From Euonymus europaeus (taxonomy: Eukaryota > Streptophyta > Magnoliopsida > Celastrales > Celastraceae): a DNA stretch of 64,000 nucleotides. Position 1 is the first letter of the stretch. Every line of letters begins with the position of its first letter. This document shows, piece after piece, positions 26,001-36,797 of this stretch. The notes beneath the pieces are model-generated. The model made no database searches and was not told the DNA's origin. It was given only the letters and a program-made list of their open reading frames with translations. Location of the stretch: the NCBI GenBank assembly GCA_963580455.1, contig OY756972.1, forward strand, positions 16,135,001-16,199,000, given 5' to 3'. The translations under genes were made by a program, and so were the position numbers.

Positions 26001-29000
26001 GAGCTGAGCAGCATAGTAATGGGAGCAAATGAGGGGGACACGCCAGTTCATAAAGAGCTAAACAAAATTCTTTCTCAGTACCAACAAGTTTTTGACTGGC
26101 CAGCGACATTACCACCAAAAAGAAGCAGGGATCATGCTATCACCCTCCAGCCAGGGACTGCTCCTATCAATGTAAGGCCATATCATTACCCGCGGATTCA
26201 AAACGAGGACATTGAGAAGCTTGTTTCCGAAATGTTGGCTGCTGGAATCATTCAACCAAGCATAAGCCCTTATTCTAGCCCGGTCCTGTTGCTAAAAAAA
26301 AAGATGGTAGCTGGCGATTCTGTGTTGATTATCGAGTTCTTAATAAGGCTACTGTGGCAGATAAATTCCCCATTCCACTCATCGACGAACTTCTGGATGA
26401 TTTGCAAGGGCAAGCAATCTTTTCAAAACTGGACCTCAAATCTGGATATCATCAAATTCGTGACAGCTTTTCTGACCCACGAAGGACACTATGAATTTTT
26501 GGTTATGCCATTCGACTTAACCAACGCTCCTTCAACATTCCAGGCACTAATGAATGAGATTTTCAGGGGGTATTTAGGAAAATTTGTACTAGTGTTTTTC
26601 GATGATATCTTGGTCTACAGCAAATCCACGGAGGAGCACAAAAGGCACTTGTCTTGTGTACTGAAAATTTTATACAAACAGCAGCGCTGTGCAAACAAAA
26701 AAAAAATGCCTGTTTGGGCAGGAGAGGTTGGAGTATCTGGGGCACATCATATCCAAGGAAGGAGTCTCCGCTGATGAATCAAAAAATTTTGTCATGTTAC
26801 AGTGGCCACAACCGAAGACACTAAAGGAGTTGCGTGGGTTCCTGGGCTTAACAGGATATTACCGGAGGTTTGTGGCAGGCTATGGATTGATCAACAGGCC
26901 CTTGACCGAATTATTTAAAAAAAAAAAATTGGTTGGAACCTTGACGAGCAGAAGGCTTTTTCAGATCTTAGAAAGGCTATGACTACTCTTCCAGTATTAG
27001 CCGTTCCAGATTTTACACTTCCATTTATTGTAGAAACTGATGCTTCCGGCTATGGCATAGGGGCGGTGTTAATGCAGGCACAGCGGCCAGTGGCTTATTT
27101 TAGTCAAGTCCTTTCAAATCGGGCTCATGCCAAGTCCGTCTATGAGAGGGAATTAATGGGAATTTTATTGGCCATCCAGAAGTGGCGTCACTATTTGTTG
27201 GGCTGGAGGTTTGTTGTGCGCACAGACCAGAAAAGTTTGAAATACTTACTAGAGCAAAGGATGGTAATAGTGGAGCATCAAAAATTGTTAACTAAATTAA
27301 TGGGCTACAATTTTGAAATTGTCTACAAGCCAGGTTGTGAAAATAGAGCACCAGATGCTCTATCTCGTGTACCTGTCTCGCCAATGCTCATGAACCTCTC
27401 AGTTCCACATTTTTTGTTCGTAGAGGATATTCAATCATAGGTTTCGGCTGACCCCAAGTTGAGAAAGGTGATCTCGGATATCTCATCAGACCCTTCTTCA
27501 CATCCTAGTTTCACTATTGTGCAAGGCTGTTGCTTTTCGAAGGTCGGGTGGTTCTGCCCCGATCTTCTCCTCTCATAACAATAGTTCTTCGCGAATTACA
27601 CGATGGATGCATTGGGGGTCATTCTGGATTTTTAAAACATTGAAGCGCGTCTCTGCTAGTGTCCATTGGGAAGGGATGAGAGGAGATATTAAAAACTATG
27701 TTGCCTGCTGCGTGGTCTGTCAACAATATAAGAGTTCAACTATGTCTCCTAGTGGTCTTTTACAGCCTTTACCAGTTCCAGAGTTGGTATGGGATGATGT
27801 GACTATGGATTTCATCGAAGGCTTACCAAAATCTGAAGGAATGAACACTATTCTCGTGGTAGTTGATCACCTATCCAAATACGCGCATTTCATTGGGCTT
27901 AAACATCCTTACACTGCTGTTAAAGTAGCTGCTGTGTTTCTTCGAGAAGTGGTCAAATTACATGGATTTCCTAGGTCAATTGTGTCTGACAGAGACAAGG
28001 TATTTATGAACAATTTCTGGAAGGAGTTATTCACTGAACAAGGGACATCTCTGCAACCCAGCACGGCATACCATCCCCAAACAGATGGACAAAGTGAGGT
28101 TGTTAATAGGTGCCTCGAAGCATATTTGAGGTGTCTGGTCACGACAACTCCTGCCAGTTGGGCACTTGGGCACTTGGGCTAAGTGGCTGTTGTGGGCAGA
28201 GTATTCCTATAACACATCATTTCATTCCTCCATCAAAACCCCTCCTTTCAAAGCACTCTATGGTCAAGATCCTCCTGGACTAATTCGCTATGAAAAAGGA
28301 GCCAGTATTAACAATGAAGTTGACAACCAGTTGCTACAACGAGATCAGATGCTGGATGAAATGAAGCAACAATTGCTTAGGGCCCAACAACGAATGAAGC
28401 ATCAAGCAGATAAGAAGAGGCGCGAGGTGGAGTTTATTGAAGGTCATATGGTATACTTGAATGCTCGTCCTTACCGTCGAAAATCATTGGCTGCACATCC
28501 TTGTGAAAAACTATCTCCTCGTTATTTTGGGCCATACTGGGTTTTAAAAAAAATTGGGTCAGTAGCTTACAAGTTACAGCTGCCAGAGGGGGCGGTTATC
28601 CACCCAGTTTTTCATGTATCTCAACTTAAAAAAATGATCGGGCCAGCAGTAGTGCCTCAGGAGTTACCAACTTACTTGTTTGCTGATTGGGAATTTTTAG
28701 TCGAACCTGAAGAAGTATTGGGTCCGCAATTAGGACAGGGTCCTAAAGGATCTCAGTTGGAGTTTCTTGTTCGTTGGAAGGAACTTCCAGCTTTTGAAGC
28801 TACTTGGGAGCCGTATGATCTCATTAATCAGCAATTTCCTGAATTCAATCTTGAGGACAAGGTTTCTTTTTGGGAGGGGAGTATTGATAAACCTCCTATT
28901 CATTTGACTTATGTCAGGCGTGGAAAACGTGGCAAGCATCTTGGAGGGAATGGACAAACAAGTTGGAGGGAAAGAAGATGGAGGGAAAAGCAATCAAGTT

Positions 29001-32000
29001 GGAGGGAAGGAAGATGCAGGGATTGAGAAGACCGAAACTTGACTATGTGTTGCTTTGGGAAATAGGGATAGTCTTTTGGGTTTCTTGGTAGTAGTCTATT
29101 TATAGTTTTGTCTGGGTATTATTATGTTATGTGGAGTTTTCTATAGTCTGGTGTGTGGGAGAGAACTTGGCCTCTCGAATTGCCTTGTGTGTCTTTGGTG
29201 TACCGTTTCCAATTATTAGTAATTTGCTTTAGTTTATTCTAATCTTATCACTCTGTCCTCAGAGTTCAAACTTAAGAAACACCAGCAATGACAGCATAAA
29301 TGCTCTTTAATCTGTTAAGGAGAATGAGGCTCCATGTCAACCCTAATTCTATGTAAAATGCCCAATATGATGTAAGTCAGTATAATATGTATGCTTCATC
29401 TATGAATTTTTGCATAAAGGCTGAAAGTTGGGGCTCTAATTCCAATCTTTATGCCAGCTCTGCTGGAGTGGGACAGGGAAATATTTATCAATGCTTATCC
29501 TCTGCCACACCCTCTTCATATCCTTCCAAGTCTCCCATTGAAAAAATATTGCACAGTGCTAGCTAGCTAAGAATTTCGATTTCTATTAACATCCCAGTAA
29601 CCCTTGGTGGCTGCAATCATTCAAATATCACCAAAATTGCATCTATTCCTCCCTAAATTTAGCTGAAAACCCCTCGTTACTCGTTATAACTCTGTCTATA
29701 GTATCGAACACCCAATCAGGACTTCAGAGAATAGAGAGATTTGCGGCACATATAGCAAAGGGCACTCAGCATTAAAAACAATATCTTCCTTCGAAGGCTG
29801 TTTAAAATTCACAGTAATCCTGTTGTATGCCACTAATATAACAATCTCAACATTTACTAAATGACCTTCTACAACTAATATTCTCCTGACACTTTGCATT
29901 TATATCCTTCATGTCTGAAACAGTCAAGCCTTCTAGAAAGTAATGTCACAAGAGACATACCGTTAAGTTTCCAGACTCTGTGTGTTCAAATTCATCTAAA
30001 CGCTTCATCAGTGTCGCTTCACAGATATGCATGGTTCTGACCTGTTGATCATTACATTATATAACAGTATCGTTCATATTCTAAATCTTTTGTTCTTTGA
30101 GTTAAGGGGGAAACTGGGCAAGGGGACAAAAATAATGGTATCAAATAATGTACAAAATGTTATAAACTCAAAGCTAGCAAATACATAAACAATACAATCT
30201 TCTAATATGAGAATCATGAACTGTTCTTTACACATAATTCAATGTCACATATAGTTATATGCAAAGGATAAACCACCACTACAGTCGCGCTTCACACAAA
30301 ATTTTTAATGCGTCGATCTTTTTAAGATGTACCTGGCAATTTGCTTTGCGTCTCTAACCCACAGTTATAAAATAAGGATAAAAAATTTCTTCTGCTCCCA
30401 CATCATCTTTGGGCATGATTTTTTCCTAATGAAAATTCACATTGACTGCCAATATTTATGTTTAGCCCATTAAAGGAGCAGGAATGAAGATAACTGTGAT
30501 CTAATAGAGAGAGAGAAGACATAAAAATAAATAAAGCATGACGACCCACAATACAGCGTAAATCAAGAGACCGGAGGGTAAGAAAAAGGATGGTGGAGAA
30601 GGAATTTCTAACATAGCACTCTAGGAATACTCAAACAAAAAGAGCTATGTTGTGATTGAGAATTTTAACTTCTAACAGCTATCAAAAATTCAAATGCTGA
30701 TGGAGTTGTTCAGCTGAGGAATCGATCCCGACACCTGAGGCTGCGAAGAGTTGACTAAGATTAAATAAAACTCTTAAAAGAGCCTTTTATCCAACAATAA
30801 TCTAATGCATTGAGAATTAAGATCAACTTCTTAATTTCAAACATTAATTGCATAAGGAAACTTTCCAGATGCACCGAAACCGATTAAATCAATTGACAAT
30901 TTCTGGTTTATCTGGGGGCGAAAAAATTTCTTTAAACACCTCCAACCATTATGCCAGAAATTGAGAAACAAGAATCATCCCATTACCAAAAGGTCACAAA
31001 CTCATGACTACCTTAACCAATAATTCATTCACCTGCCTTTAGCAACTATAAGAATAATACCTATAGAACCAACAAAATACTACAATCCTTAGAACTTCAC
31101 AAAAAGCTTCACCTCTTGAGTCAATTACATTCCAATGTTACCAAAACTCGAGCAAAATAACCCGAAGGAAATACTGAAATAATCAAAAGCCCAGAAGAAT
31201 GTTGATATCAAAAAGTCTATTAACTCTCAAAACCAAATTAAAATAATATTTAATCGAGGCACTTGAGCACTGCATATTTAACGATGTTTTGATGGGCATC
31301 TTCGGGAAGTGGCTTCAGGATGTAGCAGAGAGACGAGAATTAACAAAGAAACATCATATCGGCAATGAAGGCAAGAGCAAGTTCAATCTTAAAACAATTC
31401 ATAAAACCTTAATTCAGGCAGTTTATCAGCACTCTCACACCAATTACAGCTCCTTAGAAAAAGCAGCATACTTGCTAGGATAGAACTAACACACAACTCT
31501 TCAAAACCAGGGCACAAACATGATCTTTACACCTATTAAATGACAAACTTATCATACAGAGCCACAAGAAGTGTGAAGAACTTACAATGTCTGACTTCGA
31601 ACACTTGATACCGTGTGAAAGGGCAGATATGTACAGTGCTGCACCACATAGGCCACTGGGTTTTCTCCCTGTCTGTAAGCACCATAACATCAGCAAAATT
31701 TCAACTCATAAATTGCAAACTAAACCAAATAATGAGGCTGCTTCAACCTAATTATAGATAAAGAATGACATACTGTAATCCAATCTCGTTTCATGCTAGC
31801 CATAATACTCTCTGCAGTTCTAGCAACCTCAACATTCCTTTTCCTATCCTCCTTACCAAGCAAACCTGGAAAGCATATTAGTGAACTTTATTCCTACTTG
31901 AATTATGTATCCATCAGATAAGTGCACAATAAGCATATGCAAGTCACACAACAATACGAAACCAAAGTTACAATTGAAGGTGAACAAAAGACCATTAAAT

Positions 32001-35000
32001 TGTTAATCCTTACAAATAAAGGAAATAGGACTACAGAGAATGAAGAAAAATGAATGAAATAGATCATCCAGAGTAGAAGATAAAAGAAATAAAAGTGTCA
32101 ACCAAACTTACTGAATTCAAGATCTATAAGCTAGAGGTTATCGTATATATGACTCTAAAGAAATATTTGGTGTCACATTAAAGCATACATTTCAAAAGAA
32201 AAAGAGGATTGCAAAAAATCGTTCATAATATACAAGGTATATAGATCAGTCTTGGGTACAAGTTTTGGAATGTGGCATTTATCTAGAGGCCTGTAAGTCC
32301 GAAGCAATCGAATTTTATGCCACGCATATTCAGTGAATTATGTATCAAATGGACAGGGATAGACAAGTCCATTTTTTCCCATTGACTCCTTTTCAAATTG
32401 CTAGATTGAGAAATTCAGTATAGCATTGGTAACACTTGGAAGAAAAAGAAACAACAAAAATTCAAAAGGAAAAAAAAAAAAAACTGTTTTGAAGTAAGGA
32501 AATGCCAAAAATGAAAAATGAAAAAAACCCCTCTTCATCAAGTTGAGTCAAAGCACTTGCCTAATAAGCCACTCAAGTTCTCCATTTATTTTTCATGTGT
32601 GACTTCTTGTGTGGGTTCAAACACTCCTCACACAAGAGCCCGTCAACGTCGGGCCTCCACTGGACTCTTCATCATACAGCCACATTGGACCTTCAGCAAG
32701 GCAAGTGGATGGATGACCAATTCTTTCTCAAAAGCCATGGCCCATGAGTTGGGTCCAAACACTTGCCTTATAAGCTTCTCAAGTTCTCCATGTATTTTTC
32801 ATGTGTGACTTCTTGTGTGGTGGTTCCAACAGCAGCATTGGTTTTATTTTTTTATTTTTTTGCGAATAGTGTATAATAGCATTTTATTACTCCCAGAGTC
32901 CTAAAACTGTTCATAAGTTTGACAACAAAACCTGCTATTCACTGACAAATATTAGGACTGCAGCTAGTCAACATCAAAGTAGGCATGAAACTTACTCTGT
33001 GTAAATTTGTCAATGAATATGGAAGGATCGACCAAGTTGAGGAAAATAGAGGGATGTACAAGGTATAGCACTTTACAGAGCTCCAAAAATACGGCACCCA
33101 GCACATAACTAAAAAGGGGAAGAAAACAATGACAATCTTAGATACAAATACTGAAAATCAAAAATTATGGGGGTCAAAAGAAGGCTCCCACTTTATTCAA
33201 AAAAACAAAAGGAAGACAGCCTCACATATTTATCTGCAATTCATTAGAAAAATCAATAAGCAGATAAGGCTTTCTTTTTTGCCTGCAAAAACAGGTGTTA
33301 GTTAGTTCATAACTTTAGAACTAGACTCAAAAATAAAACATACATTCACAAGTTAGTACGCAAACAGATATATGTATGTGTGTGTGTGTGAGCACGCGAG
33401 TGTGGAAATGAATAGAGGATGGGGGGAGTGAGGATACTAACTAGGAGATCAACATGTGCTTTTCATATTTAATTATTTATACCAGAGCAAAGTAAGCAAT
33501 ACCATCAGTGCTATCACATGGCACTCAGTTCAATCAAGTGCTCATGCTCCTCGCCATTACTAAACCAAAAACTATGAAGGACTAATACCAGTGAACAAAA
33601 TTTCATCACCTTTTCTTCCCATTATGCATCTAAGTTGTATATACTTTTTGCCCATAGTAAAATATTAGTTCTTACTTTTACACCTTATATTACATCCTAC
33701 GGACAAAACAGTTGACAAATGGACCATATCATTGTATTATTGAAACAACAAGAAATCCTTACCGGCATGCAATATAAAGACAAGCAGCCTGTACTTGATT
33801 TGTTCTCCGTCCCCTGGTAAAATTCCTCTCAACTGCCATCTTTTTTTCACATTCAAAACAAAGATTTAACAAATTTATAGAGGAAAAAAATCTGACAGCA
33901 AAAGGTTCTCAGATATTAGAAACATACTGTATAAAATCTCCAAGCCATTTCAATAACATCAGCATAGACATAGTCATCCATCTCTAAATTATTACTCAAA
34001 TTTCTTATATCATTCCTGGCTGTAGCAAAAAAAGACGAAACCAAAAAAAAACACTAATCATTAACCAGAAGATCAAACAAACATTTTTGTCAGCGATATT
34101 AATGGATATATAATGTCTCATATCTCAGTCATATTAATATAACCTATCACAAGTGGACAAAAACACATGGATGTAGCATGGGCATGGATGTGGAATATTA
34201 CTTACATCAATTTGCTAGAAAATTGTGCACACAGTGAAAAAAACCCATAAATTAAGCATACCTCTCTCCAACAACATTTGGCGCGAAGCTGAACCATCAC
34301 CTTCAACACTCCTAATGACATTGCCAACAGCTCGACTCTGAAATCAAATAAATATCATGAGAAGTGGGAAAAACAACAACAAATAATATTGCTACAGAAT
34401 AAAGGTTTTGTTGGTGATGAAAAAAAAACATGAAATATGTTTCTCAACATCCCAATCGTCATAGTGTGATTACATTTTTTAAGGAAACAAGTATGTTTAT
34501 TCAGAAATTTATGGAACCAGAAATTGAAAAGAAGTTGTAACAAGTTAGCAACAATATAATAATGTCCTATCCCAATGTATCACATATTTGTCTCACAATC
34601 CTAAATATGCAATGCCATAATTCGGAAATAAGAAGAATTTTAATTGTGATCTCCATAAACTAGCTTACGGCTGGCATTTACAATACTAACTCACCATGTA
34701 CAGTAATCACTCTGAATCTGCAGATTTGGAGAGGTAAAAAGGCAAGTACAACATAAGCAACAATTTCTAGTATGTTTTCTGAATAATACATTACAACATC
34801 CTTATTTCACCTTTGTTCGCCTTCATCAAATCCATAACCCAAACATTGAGAAGTTGGCTACATAAATGCATAAGAAACTTTAGCTGTAATCTGATATATG
34901 GATAATGCCTTTTGTTCCAATGTAAAGCCACACTCACTACATCCTTATTTTAGCATCTCTTCTCTCATGTCAGCTACTCAAATTTTCCCGCACGCAATAT

Positions 35001-36766
35001 CACAAACATCTCTAACAAATGTCTAACATTTCAAGGAATAAATTTCCTAAAATAAACAAGGAATAATGTGAAGAAATAATCAAGAAGATAGATTTCTCAG
35101 AGATTAACATCAAACAACAGTAAAAGGATAATGTTGAGAATCTTATAGAATGGTTATTTCAATGCTGGACCAAAACCAAGAGAGATTCTTTGCTTATCTG
35201 CTAGGGAAATCGCAGAAGTCAGTAACTTGGGGATTTCATAAGACAAAATGTGGAGTACCACAATGATTTAGAGTTGCACCTGCTCAGAGGAAGGATTTCC
35301 AAAAAAAAATTCCTTTACTTCTCCATCTAATGCAAAGAAATATCATGGCAATATTTTGTAGTGAAATGTGATTTACTGCACGGTTGAAGTCTAAACACAT
35401 TAAAAAAGGTGTGTTTGAAGATTATTTTCTTTTTTCGCTTTTAAAAATGATTTTGATTATAGTTTTTAGAAACAATTTTTAGGAATAAAAACCAGTAAAA
35501 AATTCATTTGGTTGATGTTATTTCAGTACGTTTTCGGAAACTGAAAACATGAATTAAAATTGAAATTTATTTGAAATTCAGTCAAATTAAAATGAAATTA
35601 ATCAAAATTAAACTCAAATTCAAGGAGCTACGGTTGACTAAATGAGGCGAGGTTGGTCGGGTTTTTTCACTTGTCGCCTTGTGAAACTTTTGACACCAAC
35701 CATGCCGCAAATGGTCACCGGACGGCAAAGATCTGTCACTGGTGGCTAAACTTGTCAAGTGGAGAGAGAGAGGAGAGAAGAAATGAGATTTAAGAAGATT
35801 GAAATAATTACGAAAGTGCCACCGGTCCAATTAAAAAAAAATTGAAAATAAATCAAAACAGCAAAAAGCTGTTTCTGTTTTTCTATTTTCCAGGACAAAA
35901 AAATGAAAACAATTTTGTAAGACAATTTCTCAAAACCATAATCAAATGAATTTCCAAAACACAATTTAAATTCAAAAAATGAAACTGTTTTGAAAATTAT
36001 AACCAAACACATAGTTTCTTGAATGCTTGCCACTTGCTTGATGAAATGCTTCATAAATCGATTTTGATAGACATATTCTCGGGAATTTGCACATTCTCAT
36101 TGGATGGACTAACTATCAGCTTGTTTCTCGGCTCAATCTAGAACTTCTTACGTTGCAATTCTAATGAACTTCAGCCAGACAAAGGTTAGCTCCAATATTT
36201 TAAAAGTTCCAACTCAAACCAGCTATTTCCAATCCTATTCAAAATCTTTTTTTCAGATTCTAGGTACCAATTTTTTAAACAAACACAAAGCGAAGACTAA
36301 AAAATGAGCTCCAGCCAATAAATTTTGCAGCCATTATTTTCTACTCCATATATAAAATGACTTCAAAGGAAACTAGCACAATCAAAAGAGTACAAATTCA
36401 AGAGGTACCCTTACGGAGTGTGTGAGTGTGCTAGACTCAAAGCAAATATCATCTAAAAGGTACATAATTGATTCATAAAACTCATTTACTGAGTACAAAA
36501 CTCTTATAATTAAATCAACATCTTATTCTTACCTGCCCATACGAGTCTTTGGTGAATGTGACTTCTGATGAAAAATTCTGATCTTCCAACACCTTCCCAC
36601 ATACATTGCAGCACCTAAGAGATCAGAGTCACAAAAAAATAAAAATAAAAAGAAGAAGATGAAAGAATCATCTCCAAACACCATGATCAACTAATACTCA
36701 CAAGGGGCCACCATCATAACGTTCACCCCGAACTGTTATCGAGCAATTCGAGCACCACGTCGACAT
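14046..36766 (-). CDS. BRF1: BRF1, TFIIIB subunit (TFIIB-related factor)
   Basis: Nuclear general factor that, with TBP and BDP1, forms TFIIIB and recruits RNA polymerase III to tRNA, 5S and U6 genes. Hand-spliced exons, 5' to 3': 36766-36702, 36614-36533, 34337-34262, 34019-33928, 33839-33763, 33282-33226, 33108-32996, 31865-31774, 31672-31586, 30041-29961, 22512-22363, 22258-22112, 19286-19217, 19086-18968, 18722-18642, 18253-18116, 16826-16737, 15098-15045, 14258-14046. They total 1884 nt, 627 aa, every junction in phase. Seen: an N-terminal zinc ribbon (C5, C8, C24, C27); two cyclin-like repeats (about residues 75-165 and 185-275; motifs [15 protein letters not shown] and [16 protein letters not shown]); a Cys cluster in exon 11 (residues 275-324); the Brf1 TBP-binding helix in exon 15 (residues 437-463, [10 protein letters not shown]); Ala/Gln-rich exons 16-17; a very acidic C-terminus ending DDWL. 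All introns are GT-AG except intron 13, which is GC-AG. The length fits plant BRF1 (about 550-650 aa). The start codon is the one directly before the zinc ribbon. Confidence 0.95.
15681..16618 (-). mobile_element. Pack-type TIR element in BRF1 intron 17
   Basis: The inverted ends GGTGGGGGCTAAATGCACCC... and ...GGGTGCATTTAGCCCCCACC match over about 35-40 bp. Near-identical 8-bp flanks, AAGAAAAT (15673-15680) and AAGAAAAA (16619-16626), suggest a target duplication of hAT or Mutator size. No transposase is present. Inside, on the minus strand, is a fragment of a plant beta-1,3-glucanase gene, so the element has captured host coding sequence. It sits in the BRF1 intron in the gene's orientation. 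Confidence 0.75.
15848..16033 (-). pseudogene. Captured GH17 beta-1,3-glucanase fragment
   Basis: Reading in two frames recovers the N-terminal part of a mature glycoside hydrolase family 17 protein: IGVNW, then [19 protein letters not shown], then [17 protein letters not shown] and [15 protein letters not shown]17 enzymes cut callose-type beta-1,3-glucans. The fragment has two single-base losses (at the W-G junction near 16021 and at the K-V junction near 15951) and lacks the catalytic Glu residues, which lie further downstream in the family. It is therefore a non-functional gene fragment carried by the surrounding TIR element. No intact GH17 gene is in the window. Confidence 0.75.
17546..17917 (-). 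mobile_element. TRIM-type miniature LTR element in BRF1 intron 16
   Basis: Terminal direct repeats (17546-17623 and 17822-17917; TGTTAGAA start on the minus strand) flank a roughly 200-bp interior. A primer-binding site complementary to initiator tRNA-Met (TGGTATCGGAG, minus strand, 17813-17803) lies just inside the 5' repeat, and a GAGTGAGTGAGAG purine tract lies before the 3' repeat. A 5-bp target duplication TAAGA occurs at 17541-17545 and 17918-17922. There is no coding capacity, as expected of TRIMs. Confidence 0.8.
19087..19216 (-). other. BRF1: GC-AG intron 13 of BRF1
   Basis: Exon 13 ends ATG GCC G at 19217 and is followed by GCAAGT; the acceptor is TATGCAG before exon 14. Only this GC donor keeps the frame (Gly across the junction). 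The nearby GT, four bases downstream, would shift it. GC-AG introns are a known minor class of U2-type introns. Confidence 0.8.
19673..20525. mobile_element. hAT-like non-autonomous element in BRF1 intron 12
   Basis: The ends CAGTGTTGTAAAAATCG and CGATTCTTACAATACTG are inverted repeats with a few mismatches. Flanking octamers TATGACCC (19665-19672) and TAGAACCC (20526-20533) match at 6 of 8 positions, consistent with an aged hAT duplication. It has no transposase. A (CATA)n microsatellite lies near 20386-20410. Confidence 0.65.
22931..23451. mobile_element. Mutator-type MITE in BRF1 intron 10 (521 bp)
   Basis: A perfect 9-bp direct repeat, ATATTCATC, flanks it (22922-22930 and 23452-23460), the Mutator duplication length. 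Inverted ends include TAGCAAGGACAC on the left and GTCCATGCTT on the right. Both subterminal regions are packed with GGACACG/CGTGTCC words in opposite orientations. No transposase ORF is present. Confidence 0.75.
24009..24352 (+). repeat. 5' LTR of the intronic chromovirus
   Basis: It is 344 bp, starting TCATAAACC (the first G of the usual TG is mutated) and ending TTATCA. It differs from the 3' LTR by point changes and a deletion in a GGAGGGAAA-rich segment. Confidence 0.9.
24355..24366 (+). other. Primer-binding site (tRNA-iMet)
   Basis: TGGTATCAGAGC, the canonical complement of the initiator tRNA-Met 3' end, begins two bases after the 5' LTR. Confidence 0.85.
24379..25460 (+). pseudogene. 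gag of the intronic chromovirus
   Basis: The capsid-like protein starts MAPKVDN at 24379, with a coiled-coil N-terminus and then the retrotransposon gag domain ([38 protein letters not shown]). A TAG at 24910-24912 stops it, and a frameshift near 25040 moves the remainder to another frame ([13 protein letters not shown]). The zinc knuckle near 25380-25435 has lost a ligand: the second Cys reads Tyr (CFRYDEKY). Confidence 0.85.
25600..26980 (+). pseudogene. Protease and reverse transcriptase of the intronic chromovirus
   Basis: The aspartic protease site reads IDNGAT near 25636-25653 (Asn in place of the usual Ser) and is followed at once by a frameshift. Sequence resumes at about 25648 with [15 protein letters not shown] reads from about 26190 ([16 protein letters not shown]). 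A shift in an A-run near 26300 moves fingers-domain sequence into another frame, and it returns near 26460. The catalytic FFDDIL is intact near 26595. Further A-run shifts fall near 26695 and 26925. The enzyme cannot be made from this copy. Confidence 0.85.
26979..29026 (+). pseudogene. RNase H, integrase and chromodomain of the intronic chromovirus
   Basis: RNase H reads cleanly at 26979-27440 ([46 protein letters not shown]). Integrase covers 27640-28170, with the zinc-binding CCVVCQQYK and core motifs [18 protein letters not shown] and [15 protein letters not shown] short tandem duplication of GGGCACTT near 28155 shifts the frame, and the integrase C-terminus continues to about 28640. A chromodomain-like segment follows (about 28690-28870; [20 protein letters not shown]). 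Chromodomains direct chromovirus integration to marked chromatin. The reading runs into the 3' LTR. Confidence 0.9.
28885..29250 (+). repeat. 3' LTR of the intronic chromovirus
   Basis: It is 366 bp, starts TGATAAACC, ends TTATCA, and is followed by the CTCTG duplication. Confidence 0.9.
32555..32831 (-). mobile_element. TRIM-like direct-repeat element in BRF1 intron 7
   Basis: Two direct repeats of about 70 bp (32555-32623 and 32761-32831) share CAAGTTCTCCATNTATTTTTCATGTGTGACTTCTTGTGTGG-like sequence and frame a 137-bp interior. Read on the minus strand the repeats start TGTTGGAACC/TGTTTGAACC. I could not define a target duplication or a clear primer site, so it may be a truncated TRIM. Confidence 0.5.
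35408..36012. mobile_element. Diverged Tourist-like MITE in BRF1 intron 2
   Basis: The ends GGTGTGTTTG...ATTATTTTC and GAAAATTATAACCAAACACA are imperfect inverted repeats. Subterminal ATTCATTTG(G/A)TT words recur on both arms. It resembles the MITE at 8543-9067. The target duplication has decayed. Confidence 0.55.
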
Positions 36767-36797
36767 TCTCCTCTCAAATAATAATGTAGGGATAAAT

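Larger units (their letters stand above)
24009..29250 (+). mobile_element. Chromovirus (Ty3/gypsy) with both LTRs in BRF1 intron 10
   Basis: 5' LTR 24009-24352 and 3' LTR 28885-29250 align over their whole length with scattered substitutions and small indels. A perfect 5-bp target duplication CTCTG lies at 24004-24008 and 29251-29255. The PBS TGGTATCAGAGC (24355-24366) follows the 5' LTR and matches initiator tRNA-Met. The purine tract TGGGAGGGGAG precedes the 3' LTR. The order is gag, protease, RT, RNase H, integrase, chromodomain. The short length (5.2 kb) and short LTRs suggest the Reina lineage, though I cannot confirm this without a tree. It lies opposite to BRF1. Confidence 0.95.
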
